64,000 bases of DNA from Alphaproteobacteria bacterium (GTDB lineage: Bacteria > Pseudomonadota > Alphaproteobacteria > Micavibrionales > UBA2020), in the NCBI GenBank assembly GCA_025934695.1, contig JAICWS010000001.1, forward strand, positions 463,301-527,300. The letters run 5' to 3'. The translations under genes and the position numbers were made by a program. This document shows positions 25,195 through 34,141 of this stretch, piece by piece (the first letter of the stretch is position 1; each line of letters starts with the position of its first letter). Under the pieces are notes generated by a model. It did not search any database. It saw nothing but the letters and a program-made list of their open reading frames with translations, and was not told the origin of the DNA.

Positions 25195-26897
25195 TATTGT
25201 TCGTCTCCTCCTTCGATCGCGGCGCGCAGGGGATCGAGATGCTTGCCGAAGCGCTCCCAGCGGGCGACCGAGCTCCTGTACATGGGCTTGCGGACCTGTG
25301 CGATGCTGGCAGTCTTCACCGGGCGGTCATTCTTGTGGAATTCGAGGCAGGCATCCTGCCAGTCCAGCCCGCAGAATTCGATCAGCCGGCGCGACTGCGC
25401 TTCCTGGTCGTCCACGAGCTCTTCATAAACCATATCGAGGATCGTGCCCTTGGGCAGCACAGCATGCCAGTGATCCATCAGCATCTTGTAGTTTTTGTAG
25501 TAACGGCCGAGTTCGCCCAGCTCATAGGCGAAGACCATGGTTTCGTTGAACAGGCGCGAAAAATTCGAAAAGCAGGTATCCACCGGGTTGCGCACCGAGT
25601 GGATGATTTTCGCCTTGGGCAGCACCTTGTGGATCAGGCCCACATAAAAGAAATTGCCCGGCATCTTGTCGGTGATGCGGATAGCCTTGGGGTCCTTCGC
25701 GCGCAGGCGCTGAATGTAATTTTCGCCGATGCGCTCGAGCGTCGCGTCATCCGCGTCCTTCAGCCATTCCATGTAGTTGCTGGTGCTGGGATGGCCGGTG
25801 ACTTCCGTGATTGCCGCGCCGAAGTCATGCAGTTCGCCCGCGCCGTGCACGCCGGAATGGCTGGAGATGATCTGCTCGATCAGCGTGGTGCCCGAGCGCG
25901 GCATGCCGACGATGAAGATGGGCGTTTCATCATCGCATCCGCTCGTCTTCTGTTTCTCGTATTTTTTGTCGTAGCCGTCGCGGATGCCGCGGATGCTTTC
26001 GAAAGTCTTGTTTTCGTCATAGCCGAAAGTGGCGCGCTTGAGGCGATTGCCTTCCGCATAGGCGGCAAAGGACTCGTCGTAGCGTCCCACGTCTTCCAGC
26101 GCCTTGGCGAGCGCGAAGCAAAAGCGCAGCCGCGTTTCGGAATCCATCCGCGCTGGCTTGGCCGCGATGTCTTCGAGCGCTTTCAGGTGAGGATCGTCGA
26201 GGGTGTATTTTTTCAGCGTCGAAAGATTGTAATGCGCATGGACGAACGACGGCTCGGCCTCGATCGAAGCCGCGAAGCAGGCGCGCGCCTTATCAAGATC
26301 GCCGCGCGCGCTTAAAATAGCCCCAAGATTGTTCTGCGCCTCGGCATGGCGCGGGTTGATGGCGACGGCGCGCGCATAGGCTTCCAGCGCCTCGTCTTCC
26401 CTGCCCTGTTTTTCGAGCATCGCGCCGAGGTTATTGGCGGCGAGATTGTGCTTCGGGTTGAGCCGCAGCGCCTCGCGGTAATGGTTAAGCGCGCGGTCGG
26501 CACGGCCCGCATCGGCCAGCGCGAGCGCCAGATTATAATGCGCCTCGGCATCGCCAGGCGTCAGCAGCACTGCACGGTCACCCGCTGCGATCGCATTCGG
26601 AAAGCGCATCAGGCGCCGGTAGACTTCACAGAGCGAACGGTGATAAGCGGCATTGCGCGGATCGATCGAGGCCGCGCGCGCCATCGCGTCCGCCGCGAAC
26701 GGCAGGTTGCCCGCGCGCACCGCGACGATGCCGAGCGAGAACCAGGCAGGGTGAAAAGCCGGCTGCACCTGGATGATCTGGCGACAGATGTTTTCCGCCT
26801 TACCAAGCTTGCCCGCGTCAATCAATTGCTGGGCAAGCGCAAGCGCCTCGATGGGACTCAAGGTCTTGTTCTGCTGCGCCGCGCCTGACTGCTGCAT
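25194..26897 (-). CDS. TPR-repeat sulfotransferase (paralogue 1)
   Basis: A 567-residue protein and the first gene of the sulfotransferase-IalB-sulfotransferase operon. Residues about 15-260 are TPR repeats (AHYNLALALADAGRADRALN); residues about 320-560 are the PAPS-binding sulfotransferase domain with FIVGMPRSGTTLIEQIISSH near residue 326 and IIHSVRNPVDTCFSNFSRLF. It is paralogous to the second sulfotransferase; both end with the same TASIAQVRKPMYRSSVARW-type segment. The start is placed at ATG 26897, behind GGAAGGG, rather than at a codon 19 residues upstream. The acceptor is unknown; the neighbouring polysaccharide genes make a glycan plausible. Confidence 0.9.
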   Translation of the reverse strand: MQQSGAAQQNKTLSPIEALALAQQLIDAGKLGKAENICRQIIQVQPAFHPAWFSLGIVAVRAGNLPFAADAMARAASIDPRNAAYHRSLCEVYRRLMRFPNAIAAGDRAVLLTPGDAEAHYNLALALADAGRADRALNHYREALRLNPKHNLAANNLGAMLEKQGREDEALEAYARAVAINPRHAEAQNNLGAILSARGDLDKARACFAASIEAEPSFVHAHYNLSTLKKYTLDDPHLKALEDIAAKPARMDSETRLRFCFALAKALEDVGRYDESFAAYAEGNRLKRATFGYDENKTFESIRGIRDGYDKKYEKQKTSGCDDETPIFIVGMPRSGTTLIEQIISSHSGVHGAGELHDFGAAITEVTGHPSTSNYMEWLKDADDATLERIGENYIQRLRAKDPKAIRITDKMPGNFFYVGLIHKVLPKAKIIHSVRNPVDTCFSNFSRLFNETMVFAYELGELGRYYKNYKMLMDHWHAVLPKGTILDMVYEELVDDQEAQSRRLIEFCGLDWQDACLEFHKNDRPVKTASIAQVRKPMYRSSVARWERFGKHLDPLRAAIEGGDEQ

Positions 26898-26999
26898 TGC
26901 TTCGCCCTTCCGGATGATTTTGGGGATTTTATATATATAGAGCGGCAATCTCAACGGGGATTACCGGAAAAGTGACTTTTGACACATTATGTCAAAAGT

Positions 27000-27095
27000 C
27001 ACCCCGACGAAAGTCGGGGTCCAGTTCATACAACTTCTACCTCATGGATTTCGCGATAGAAGTTAAAAAACTGGACCCCGACTTTCGTCGGGGTG
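27000..27095. repeat. Palindromic repeat, GACGAAAGTC family
   Basis: A 96-bp element with CACCCCGACGAAAGTCGGGG and its complement as outer arms and CCAGTTCATACAACTTCTA ... TAGAAGTTAAAAAACTGG inside. It is preceded by a short perfect palindrome CTTTTGACACATTATGTCAA (26977-26998). Confidence 0.9.
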
Positions 27096-27117
27096 GAATG
27101 ACGCGAAAATGTGACTT

Positions 27118-27849
27118 TTATAGCCCCGGCGGTACGACCTTAGGTTTCATCGCGGACGCCTTCCCGCCCTTCACGATATCCAGCGCGGCGTCGAGCGCCT
27201 GCGCGGGCGTCATATGCGTCGTGTCCAGGACATGGGCATCGGCTGCGGCCTTGAGCGGCGAGATGGTCCGGTGCATGTCGTGGCTGTCGCGGTCGTTGAT
27301 TTCTTTCAGGATGGCGTCGAAGGTCAGGCCCGGTTCGCGGGTCTTGAGCTCGTTGAAGCGGCGGCGCGCGCGTTCCTCGGCATCGGCGGTGACATAGAAC
27401 TTGATGTCGGCATCGGGACAGACGACGGTGCCAATGTCGCGGCCATCCAGCACCGCGCCCGGCTCTCCGCCCGGCGGGTTCTTGGCGAAGGCATTCTGGT
27501 ATTTGCGCACGACTTCACGCACCTCGGGCATCTGGGCCACGATGGCAGCAGCATCGGCCACTTCCGCGGTGCGCAGGGCCGGATCGTTGAGCATTTTCGC
27601 ATCGAGGTTTTTGGAAATACTCTCGAGCGCGGGACGCACATCGTCGAGCTTCGACGGATCGCCGCCGCTTCGCAGCGTCAGCAGTGCGACGGTGCGATAG
27701 ACGGCCCCGGTGTCCAGATAAGCAAAGCCCAGTTTCGCCGCCAGCGCCGTGGCCAGCGTGCCCTTGCCGCTCGCAGCGGGGCCGTCGACCGCGATAACGG
27801 TTTTGTGATCAGCGGGATTACCGGTGTCGTTGAAGTTCTCGGTCAACAA
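27118..27849 (-). CDS. cmk: Cytidylate kinase
   Basis: A 243-residue nucleoside monophosphate kinase. The P-loop is DGPAASGKGT (about 22-31), followed by the Cmk segment YLDTGAVYR and the substrate-binding LDGRDIGTVVCPDADIKFYV and RDSHDMHRTISPL. It phosphorylates CMP and dCMP to the diphosphates. There is no ATG near the 5' end. The start is a TTG (27849, or the adjacent TTG at 27846) placed 5-8 bp after a strong AGGAGG, which fits the expected N-terminus. rpsA, the usual partner, is not downstream; instead a palindromic repeat and the sulfotransferase operon follow. Confidence 0.92.
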   Translation of the reverse strand: MLTENFNDTGNPADHKTVIAVDGPAASGKGTLATALAAKLGFAYLDTGAVYRTVALLTLRSGGDPSKLDDVRPALESISKNLDAKMLNDPALRTAEVADAAAIVAQMPEVREVVRKYQNAFAKNPPGGEPGAVLDGRDIGTVVCPDADIKFYVTADAEERARRRFNELKTREPGLTFDAILKEINDRDSHDMHRTISPLKAAADAHVLDTTHMTPAQALDAALDIVKGGKASAMKPKVVPPGL

Positions 27850-27915
27850 AAGCGCCTCCTAGGATGCTCTTGCAGATTAACATAATTTTGGTCATTTGCA
27901 AGCTTCCCCATCTGC

Positions 27916-27999
27916 CGTCATTCCCGCGAAAGTGGGGATCTCGTGGGTTGTGAGAACTGGCATGAATCCAGCGAGATCCCCGCTTTCGCGGGGATGACG
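27916..27999. repeat. Palindromic repeat (CGTCATtCCCGCGAAA family)
   Basis: Arms CGTCATTCCCGCGAAAGTGG and the complementary CCGCTTTCGCGGGGATGACG with inner GATCTCGT / GCGAGATC, the same family as 9501-9584. Confidence 0.85.
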
Positions 28000-28137
28000 C
28001 TTGAATTGCGCGAAGGACGCTGCCTAGTGCCTAAAACTTTAATCAAATCAAATGCAAAGAACAATTTTCTTAGCCATAGGGTGAATCGCTGTCCCGCCGT
28101 TACATAGACATGGACATACCCAACGGGGAGAAACACG

Positions 28138-28323
28138 ATGGAACGCGGTTTTTACAAGGTCTACCTGGACAGCAATGGCTTCAAGACGCCAGTCGTCACC
28201 TATGCCCGCTCGCCCTACGACGCGGGGGTGAAAGCGCTTGAATACAACCGGGATGACATGCCGGCCGCCAAAATCCACGAAGTCCTCGGCCCCTATACGA
28301 CGATGGCAGCTTTCGAAGCATAA
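28138..28323 (+). CDS. Small protein of unknown function
   Basis: A 61-residue protein (MERGFYKVYLDSNGFKTPVV...) with a good ribosome-binding site (GGGGAGAAACACG before ATG). It reads as one compact domain, strand-rich then helical, without membrane segment or signal. It resembles short cytoplasmic proteins with a YKVYLDSNG start, but I assign no function. The frame has a natural stop and sits alone between cmk (divergent) and the ankyrin gene. Confidence 0.7.
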   Translation: MERGFYKVYLDSNGFKTPVVTYARSPYDAGVKALEYNRDDMPAAKIHEVLGPYTTMAAFEA

Positions 28324-28392
28324 GAGGGCGGACGGTCGTATTTTCAGCTCCCTCACCCCATGTTAAGCTTGGCTGGCATGGGGTTGCCTTAA

Positions 28393-28998
28393 ATGAAACA
28401 TGTGAACCAAGACAATCTGGTCATTATCGCGGCAGTTGCGGCGATCACGCTGATCCTGCTTTTCATGAGCGGGTCGAAAAGCCGCAAGAACGCGCTGCAG
28501 ACCGCGGCCTGGAAAGGCGATGGGCGCAAGGTCGCGCAGCTGCTGAAAAAGGGCATGGACATCAACAAGCCTAACGGCATGGGCGGCACGGCCCTCGTCT
28601 ATGCGGCGCAGAGCGGCCACAAGGCGGTGGTGGATTACCTGCTGTCGAAGGGCGCCAACCCCAATGCGATCGAGGGCGAGGCCAAGCTCAACAAAGCCGG
28701 CATGACGGCCCTGATGTATGCCGCCGGCGGCGGGCATCTCGAGGTCGTGAAGAGTCTTCTCGCCAAGGGCGCCGATACTAAAATCAAAACGACGCTGGGC
28801 CTCACCGCGATCATGATGGCCGCGCAGAAAGGCCATGCCGAGATGGTGCAGGCGCTGATCGACGGCGGGGCGGATATCCACGAGAAGGACAATGTCGGCC
28901 GCAAGGCCTGGAACTTCGCCCAGGAAAGCCGCGACGCGGAAACCATGGCGCTGCTCAAGAAGCTGACGCTCGGCAAGCGGATGGTTTACGACCAGTAG
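28393..28998 (+). CDS. Membrane-anchored ankyrin-repeat protein
   Basis: A 201-residue protein. Residues about 8-26 (LVIIAAVAAITLILLFM) form one N-terminal membrane helix. Four ankyrin repeats follow (about 33-185), recognisable as ALVYAAQSGHKAVVDYLLSK, ALMYAAGGGHLEVVKSLLAK and AIMMAAQKGHAEMVQALIDG. Ankyrin repeats bind other proteins; the partner is unknown. With the anchor and a Ser/Lys-rich following segment the repeats may face either side. It starts 69 bp after the small gene; no clear promoter is seen. Confidence 0.88.
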   Translation: MKHVNQDNLVIIAAVAAITLILLFMSGSKSRKNALQTAAWKGDGRKVAQLLKKGMDINKPNGMGGTALVYAAQSGHKAVVDYLLSKGANPNAIEGEAKLNKAGMTALMYAAGGGHLEVVKSLLAKGADTKIKTTLGLTAIMMAAQKGHAEMVQALIDGGADIHEKDNVGRKAWNFAQESRDAETMALLKKLTLGKRMVYDQ

Positions 28999-29013
28999 AT
29001 GCCGCATTCACTG

Positions 29014-29096
29014 TGCCATCCCGAGCGCCAGCGAGGGATCTTTCCACTCGCCGCAACCGGGAAAGATTCCTCGGTCGCAAGCTCCCTCGGAATGAC
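29014..29096. repeat. Imperfect inverted repeat (GAGGGATCTTTCC type)
   Basis: TGCCATCCCGAGCGCCAGCG and AGGGATCTTTCC on the left mirror GGGAAAGATTCCTCGG and CCTCGGAATGACA on the right. It is of a type often found between alphaproteobacterial genes. Confidence 0.6.
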
Positions 29097-29114
29097 AAAT
29101 TCTTCAAAATGCGA

Positions 29115-29141
29115 CAACCCCGGTCCTTTAAACCGGGGTTG
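29115..29141 (-). terminator. Probable terminator after the small minus-strand gene
   Basis: A 10-bp perfect GC-rich stem (29115-29124 with 29132-29141) and a 7-nt loop; the minus strand continues TCGCATTTTG. Confidence 0.5.
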
Positions 29142-29170
29142 CTCATGTAAGTGAAGATCCGCTCTAGGAT

Positions 29171-29359
29171 CTACAGTATGGCTTTAAACAGCTTGGCTGC
29201 GGCTGAGACGCCGACGGCGGCGACTCCCGCGTTCATCGCGGCGGGAGCGTTTCCTTTCATCAGGTCGACGCAGGCTGTCATCGTCATGGCTGTACTGACG
29301 ACATTGCAGGCCGTCTGGATGGGGCCGGTATCGCCCTGAAGCGGTTGCGCATCTGCCAT
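29171..29359 (-). CDS. Small Ala/Thr-rich protein of unknown function
   Basis: A 62-residue protein (MADAQPLQGDTGPIQTACNV...) preceded by a strong GGGAGGG ribosome-binding site and followed by a hairpin terminator, which supports it as a real gene. It has two weakly hydrophobic helices (ACNVVSTAMTMTACVDL; AAMNAGVAAVGVSAAAKLF) and two Cys. No family is recognised. Confidence 0.65.
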   Translation of the reverse strand: MADAQPLQGDTGPIQTACNVVSTAMTMTACVDLMKGNAPAAMNAGVAAVGVSAAAKLFKAIL

Positions 29360-29455
29360 GGTAACCCTCCCGTGAAACGACTCAGAAAAATGCCTAAAAC
29401 TTTATCTATTCCTTATTGTACCACGAGTGGGGAAAAGCGGGTAAAAAACCGCAGG

Positions 29456-29752
29456 TCAGGCGTTCGTGAAAATCACATTATATGCTTTTATTTCAATCAG
29501 TTGCTGATCTTTTACAAAACCGACGGCGCACATCTTCTTCTTCTCGAAAAGGTCGACGAACTTCTGGTCGAGCGGGAAATCGAACTTGATGCCCTGCGGC
29601 GGTGCTTTGTCGTCGGGCAGCTGGTAAATCAGCGATACCTGGAAATCATCGCGGCAGAATTCGACATGCTTGATGGGATGCGGCAGCGCCTCGTCATACA
29701 CGATGCAGGGCGAGCCGTCCTTCAGGGTAATGATGCCGACGTTGAGGGCCAT
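29456..29752 (-). CDS. Small protein of unknown function
   Basis: A 98-residue protein when started at ATG 29752 (MALNVGIITLKDGSPCIVYDEAL...). The frame is open to 29935, but that extension crosses a palindromic repeat and lacks a plausible start. There is no clear ribosome-binding site at 29752 either, so the 5' end is uncertain. The sequence reads as a compact alpha/beta domain (VEFCRDDFQVSLIYQLPDD, VDLFEKKKMCAVGFVKDQQL) without signal or membrane segment. No function is assigned. The gap from here to dinB (29753-30036) holds only a repeat. Confidence 0.6.
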   Translation of the reverse strand: MALNVGIITLKDGSPCIVYDEALPHPIKHVEFCRDDFQVSLIYQLPDDKAPPQGIKFDFPLDQKFVDLFEKKKMCAVGFVKDQQLIEIKAYNVIFTNA

Positions 29753-29896
29753 ATATAAATGTCGCTGCTGTCTAACACTCGCCCAAGGGTAGCAGGAATT
29801 AACATACGCAGCCAATGATTTGGGATTGACGTAAAGCCGGAAGAAGCTCAGCCCTTCCTTCGCGCGAAGCGCAATTTTCTGCACCAGCGCAAATTC

Positions 29897-29967
29897 GCAC
29901 GAAGTTACGAAGATACGAAGAAGAGTTTGCCACAAGAAAGCCTCTTCGTAACTTCGTAACTCCGTGC
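29897..29967. repeat. Inverted repeat, CGAAGTTACGAAG family
   Basis: GCACGAAGTTACGAAGATACG on the left mirrors CTTCGTAACTTCGTAACTCC ending in GTGC on the right. Related copies are at 50891-51090 and 59221-59301. Confidence 0.75.
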
Positions 29968-30036
29968 GGTTTCCCGCCCGTGGAATAAATGCGCTTCGCG
30001 AAGAAAAGACAAACGCCGGTCCTCAGGGCCTCCGGG

Positions 30037-31110
<1,074 letters not shown>

Positions 31111-31169
31111 GGTTCTATTGTGCCGTAATTGCCGGGATTGGGAAAGACGGCATGTGCGTTAGGGGGAAT

Positions 31170-32363
31170 ATGAAGCGGACCGATGTAAACTACGACAGCA
31201 ACATATCGACCGTATTAGGCCCGGACACCTGCCAGGACTATTACGAAATCCTGTTCAATTACGTCGACGAGGGATTTTGCGTCATCGAAGTGATCTTCGA
31301 CGACCGCGGCAGGCCGGTGGATTACCGTTTCCTGCTCGTCAACAGCTCGTTCGAGCGGCATACCGGCCTCACGGCGGCGGCGGGCAGGCTGATGCGCGAG
31401 ATGGTGCCCGGCCACGAGCAACACTGGTTCGACATTTACGGGCGCATCGCCGTGACGGGCGAGCCGGTGCGGTTTGAAAACCAGGCGGCGGCGTTGAACC
31501 GCTGGTACACGGTTTACGCCTTTCGCGTCGGCGCGCCTGAGAAGCACCATGTCGCCGTCCTCTTTTACGACATCTCCGAAAAAAAGCGTGCCGAAGACGC
31601 GCTGCGGCTCTCGGTCGAGCAGCTCAAGGAAAGCAATGCCCGGCTGTCGGAAGCGAACCGGACGCTGGATGAGAGCAACCGGCGTCTGGCGGATTTCGTC
31701 CACATCGTCTCCCACGACCTCAAGGAGCCCGTGCGCGGCCTGAACAGTTATTGCTCGCTGCTGCTCGCGGATTCGGGCAGCAGCCTCGACGAGCAGGGGC
31801 AGCGGGACCTGCAGAAGATCAAGAAAATGTCCGCGCGCATTGGCGAGATGATCTCCGACCTGCTCCGCTATTGCGTGGCGGGCGGTGAAAGCACGCCCGC
31901 TGAAGCGCTCGACCTCGGCGAAGTCGTATCCGGCGTGCTCGATCTTGTCCGGGCGCAGGTGAAGAATGAGAATGTTTCGTTCACTGCGGCGCTTCCCGCC
32001 GCGAAGGTGCGATGCCACAAGGCGCATATCGCGGAAACCTTCAGGAACCTGATCGTCAATGGCATCAAGTATAATAAGAGCGATCCCAAAAAGATCGACA
32101 TCGGCTTCGTCCGCGGCCATGAACGCAATCCCGGCGGATATGTCTTTTTCGTGAAGGACAATGGCATCGGCATTCCCGCCGATAAGCGCGAGGCCGTGTT
32201 CAAGATGTTTCGCCGTCTGCACGCCCGCGATGCCTATGGCGGCGGCACCGGCGCCGGTCTCGCCATCGTCAAAAAAATGATCGAACAGGACAAGGGCGAG
32301 ATCTGGATCGAGCCGAACGAAACCGGCGGTTCGACGTTTTATTTTTATTTCGGGTGTGCTTAG
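31170..32363 (+). CDS. PAS-domain sensor histidine kinase
   Basis: A 397-residue kinase without membrane segments, so cytoplasmic. Residues about 25-135 are a PAS-like sensor (EGFCVIEVIFD ... ENQAAALNRWYTVYAF); about 138-172 a coiled coil (KKRAEDALRLSVEQLKESNA); the phospho-acceptor is His182 in IVSHDLKEPVRG; the ATPase has an N box (NLIVNGIKYN), G1 (DNGIGIP) and G2 (GGGTGAGLAIV). The layout matches phytochrome-like/light or redox kinases with the DLKEP H-box. Start ATG 31170 follows AGGGGGA; a GTG-less in-frame ATG six codons upstream is less likely. No response regulator is next to it, so its partner is encoded elsewhere. Confidence 0.9.
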   Translation: MKRTDVNYDSNISTVLGPDTCQDYYEILFNYVDEGFCVIEVIFDDRGRPVDYRFLLVNSSFERHTGLTAAAGRLMREMVPGHEQHWFDIYGRIAVTGEPVRFENQAAALNRWYTVYAFRVGAPEKHHVAVLFYDISEKKRAEDALRLSVEQLKESNARLSEANRTLDESNRRLADFVHIVSHDLKEPVRGLNSYCSLLLADSGSSLDEQGQRDLQKIKKMSARIGEMISDLLRYCVAGGESTPAEALDLGEVVSGVLDLVRAQVKNENVSFTAALPAAKVRCHKAHIAETFRNLIVNGIKYNKSDPKKIDIGFVRGHERNPGGYVFFVKDNGIGIPADKREAVFKMFRRLHARDAYGGGTGAGLAIVKKMIEQDKGEIWIEPNETGGSTFYFYFGCA

Positions 32364-32427
32364 AATCCGACCGGCGTCTCCGGCATTCACCGCCCTCATC
32401 AGCGAGTGCTCATCATCAACACAGTGT

Positions 32428-32536
32428 CACCCCCGCGAAAGCCGTGATCCACGGACCTGAAAGAAAGTCCTGAACGAGCCGTTGCCGGTTATGCTGAAAG
32501 TATCTAGTCCATGGATCCCGGCTTTCGCCGGGATGG
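32428..32536. repeat. Palindromic repeat (GATCCCGGCTTTCGCCGGG family)
   Basis: CACCCCCGCGAAAGCCGTGA and GTCCACGGA on the left mirror TCCATGGATCCCGGCTTTCG and CCGGGATGG on the right. The 32364-32650 gap holds this element and nothing else I recognise until the atp promoter. Confidence 0.75.
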
Positions 32537-32653
32537 CGAATTGAGAAATAAGGAGCGGGATGACGGGCAATTTTTGAAGCTACGGACGGAAAGACAGGGA
32601 TCACCCCCATATTTTCCCATAATCCACACCTCCGCAGGAGCCCCTATATTTTA

Positions 32654-32681
32654 TTGACAGTTCCCCGCCCCATTTTGTACT
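32654..32681 (+). promoter_or_regulatory. Predicted promoter of the F0 ATP-synthase operon
   Basis: A perfect -35 TTGACA and a TGTACT, 16 bp apart, 48 bp before the atpI start. Confidence 0.55.
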
Positions 32682-32728
32682 TTGCGGGCGCCTGAACGCG
32701 CGTTCTGGCGGCCGGTTGCAAGGAGCGG

Positions 32729-33073
32729 TTGGATTTGAACCTCACACCCGAAGAATTAGGCCGGAAAATCAAGGAGGCGCAGGACAGGCAGGGGCAGGCT
32801 CCGGGGGCTCCGATCCAGACGGGCGAAAGTACGCCGGCGGGCCGCGCGATGCGCGCGGGCGTCGACTTGGCGGCGGCGATTCTGGTGGGCGGATTCCTCG
32901 GGTACTGGCTCGATAAATGGCTGCATACCAAGCCCCTGTTCATGATTTTATTGTTCTTCATGGGGTTTGCGGCGGGCTTTTTGAATATCTACCGCTCCCA
33001 GACCGGGCAGGACTTTAAAATCGGCATGGGAACCTTAGATAAGACCGAGCCCGATAACGAGAAAAAGGAATAG
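32729..33073 (+). CDS. atpI: ATP synthase subunit I
   Basis: A 114-residue protein at the head of the F0 operon. Residues 1-45 are polar (MDLNLTPEELGRKIKEA) and two membrane helices follow (AAAILVGGFLGYWLDKWL; MILLFFMGFAAGFLNIYR), the AtpI pattern with the GFLGYWLD signature. AtpI helps assemble the c-ring. The start is a TTG at 32729, 3 bp after AAGGAG; no ATG is available. The stop is 5 bp before atpB. Confidence 0.88.
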   Translation: MDLNLTPEELGRKIKEAQDRQGQAPGAPIQTGESTPAGRAMRAGVDLAAAILVGGFLGYWLDKWLHTKPLFMILLFFMGFAAGFLNIYRSQTGQDFKIGMGTLDKTEPDNEKKE

Positions 33074-33078
33074 AAGAC

Positions 33079-33825
33079 GTGGCGACCAGTCCTCTCGAGC
33101 AGTTTGTCATCCGGCCTATCGTCCCGATTCACGCGGGGGCTTTCGACCTATCCTTCACCCAGTCCGCGCTGGTGATGTTTGCCGGCGTCGCGCTGACGAC
33201 CGCGCTGATGATCATGGGCGTCAAGAACCGCGCCCTCGTCCCCGGCCGCCTGCAGAACCTGCCCGAGATGCTCTATGAATTCGTGGCCGGCATCGTGCAT
33301 GACAACCTGCACGACGACGACGCGCGCCGGTTTTTCCCCTTCGTCTTTTCGTTGTTCATGCTCGTCCTCATGGGCAACCTGCTCGGCCTCGTGCCCTATT
33401 CCTTCACCTATACCAGCCATATCATCGTCACGGCCGCGCTCGCGCTGTTCGTGTTCTTCCTGTCGACGGGCTACGGCATCTACCGCCACGGGCTGCACTT
33501 CTTCTCGATCTTCCTGCCGCCGGGCCTGCCGCTCATCATGGCGCTGCTGATCGTGCCGATCGAAATCATTTCGTACCTGTCGCGGCCCCTGTCATTGTCG
33601 GTTCGTCTCTTCGCGAACATGACGGCCGGCCACACGATGCTGAAAGTCTTCGCGGGCTTCTCGGTCTCGCTGATCGCGGTGTCGTTCGGCGCGGTGCTGG
33701 GCTTCCTGCCCGTCGTCGTGAACATGGCGCTGCTCGGCCTCGAAACCATGATCGCTTTCATCCAGGCTTACGTCTTCGCGATCCTGACCTGCATTTACCT
33801 CAAAAGCGTGATCGAATTGCACTAA
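33079..33825 (+). CDS. atpB: ATP synthase F0 subunit a
   Basis: A 248-residue membrane protein. The key helix is SRPLSLSVRLFANMTAGH with the essential Arg (in SVRLFAN) that contacts the c-ring Glu during proton translocation. The last helix (GLETMIAFIQAYVFAILTCIYL) has the conserved Gln. It starts with GTG at 33079 behind AAGGAA. It is 43 bp upstream of atpE, so transcription should be continuous. Confidence 0.97.
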   Translation: MATSPLEQFVIRPIVPIHAGAFDLSFTQSALVMFAGVALTTALMIMGVKNRALVPGRLQNLPEMLYEFVAGIVHDNLHDDDARRFFPFVFSLFMLVLMGNLLGLVPYSFTYTSHIIVTAALALFVFFLSTGYGIYRHGLHFFSIFLPPGLPLIMALLIVPIEIISYLSRPLSLSVRLFANMTAGHTMLKVFAGFSVSLIAVSFGAVLGFLPVVVNMALLGLETMIAFIQAYVFAILTCIYLKSVIELH

Positions 33826-33868
33826 CAACTTCAACAACCTCAACCAAACCTTAAGAAGGAAAACTAAA

Positions 33869-34111
33869 ATGGCAGACATCGAACCCACCATCCAGGCCGC
33901 AAAAATGATCGGCGCAGGCATCGCGGTTACGCCGCTGCTCGGCGTCGGTATCGGTCTTGGCATCCTCTTCGCCTCGATCATCGGCGTCATGGGCCGCAAC
34001 CCCTCGATGGCCGACAACGTGAAAGGCACGGGCCTCTTCTACTTCGCCCTCGTCGAAGCCATCGGCCTCTTCGCGCTCGTCATCGCGCTCCTGATGCTCT
34101 TCGTTCTCTAA
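33869..34111 (+). CDS. atpE: ATP synthase F0 subunit c
   Basis: An 80-residue hairpin of two membrane helices. The first contains the Gly-rich GVGIGLGILFASIIGVMGRNP with the conserved RNP loop that touches the gamma/epsilon stalk; the second (FYFALVEAIGLFALVIALLM) carries the proton-carrying Glu. There is no Na+-binding signature around the Glu, so proton coupling is expected. A strong AAGAAGGAAAAC precedes the ATG, as usual for this high-copy subunit. Confidence 0.97.
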   Translation: MADIEPTIQAAKMIGAGIAVTPLLGVGIGLGILFASIIGVMGRNPSMADNVKGTGLFYFALVEAIGLFALVIALLMLFVL

Positions 34112-34141
34112 TTCGGCTCTAACGAAACGGAACGTTTAACG

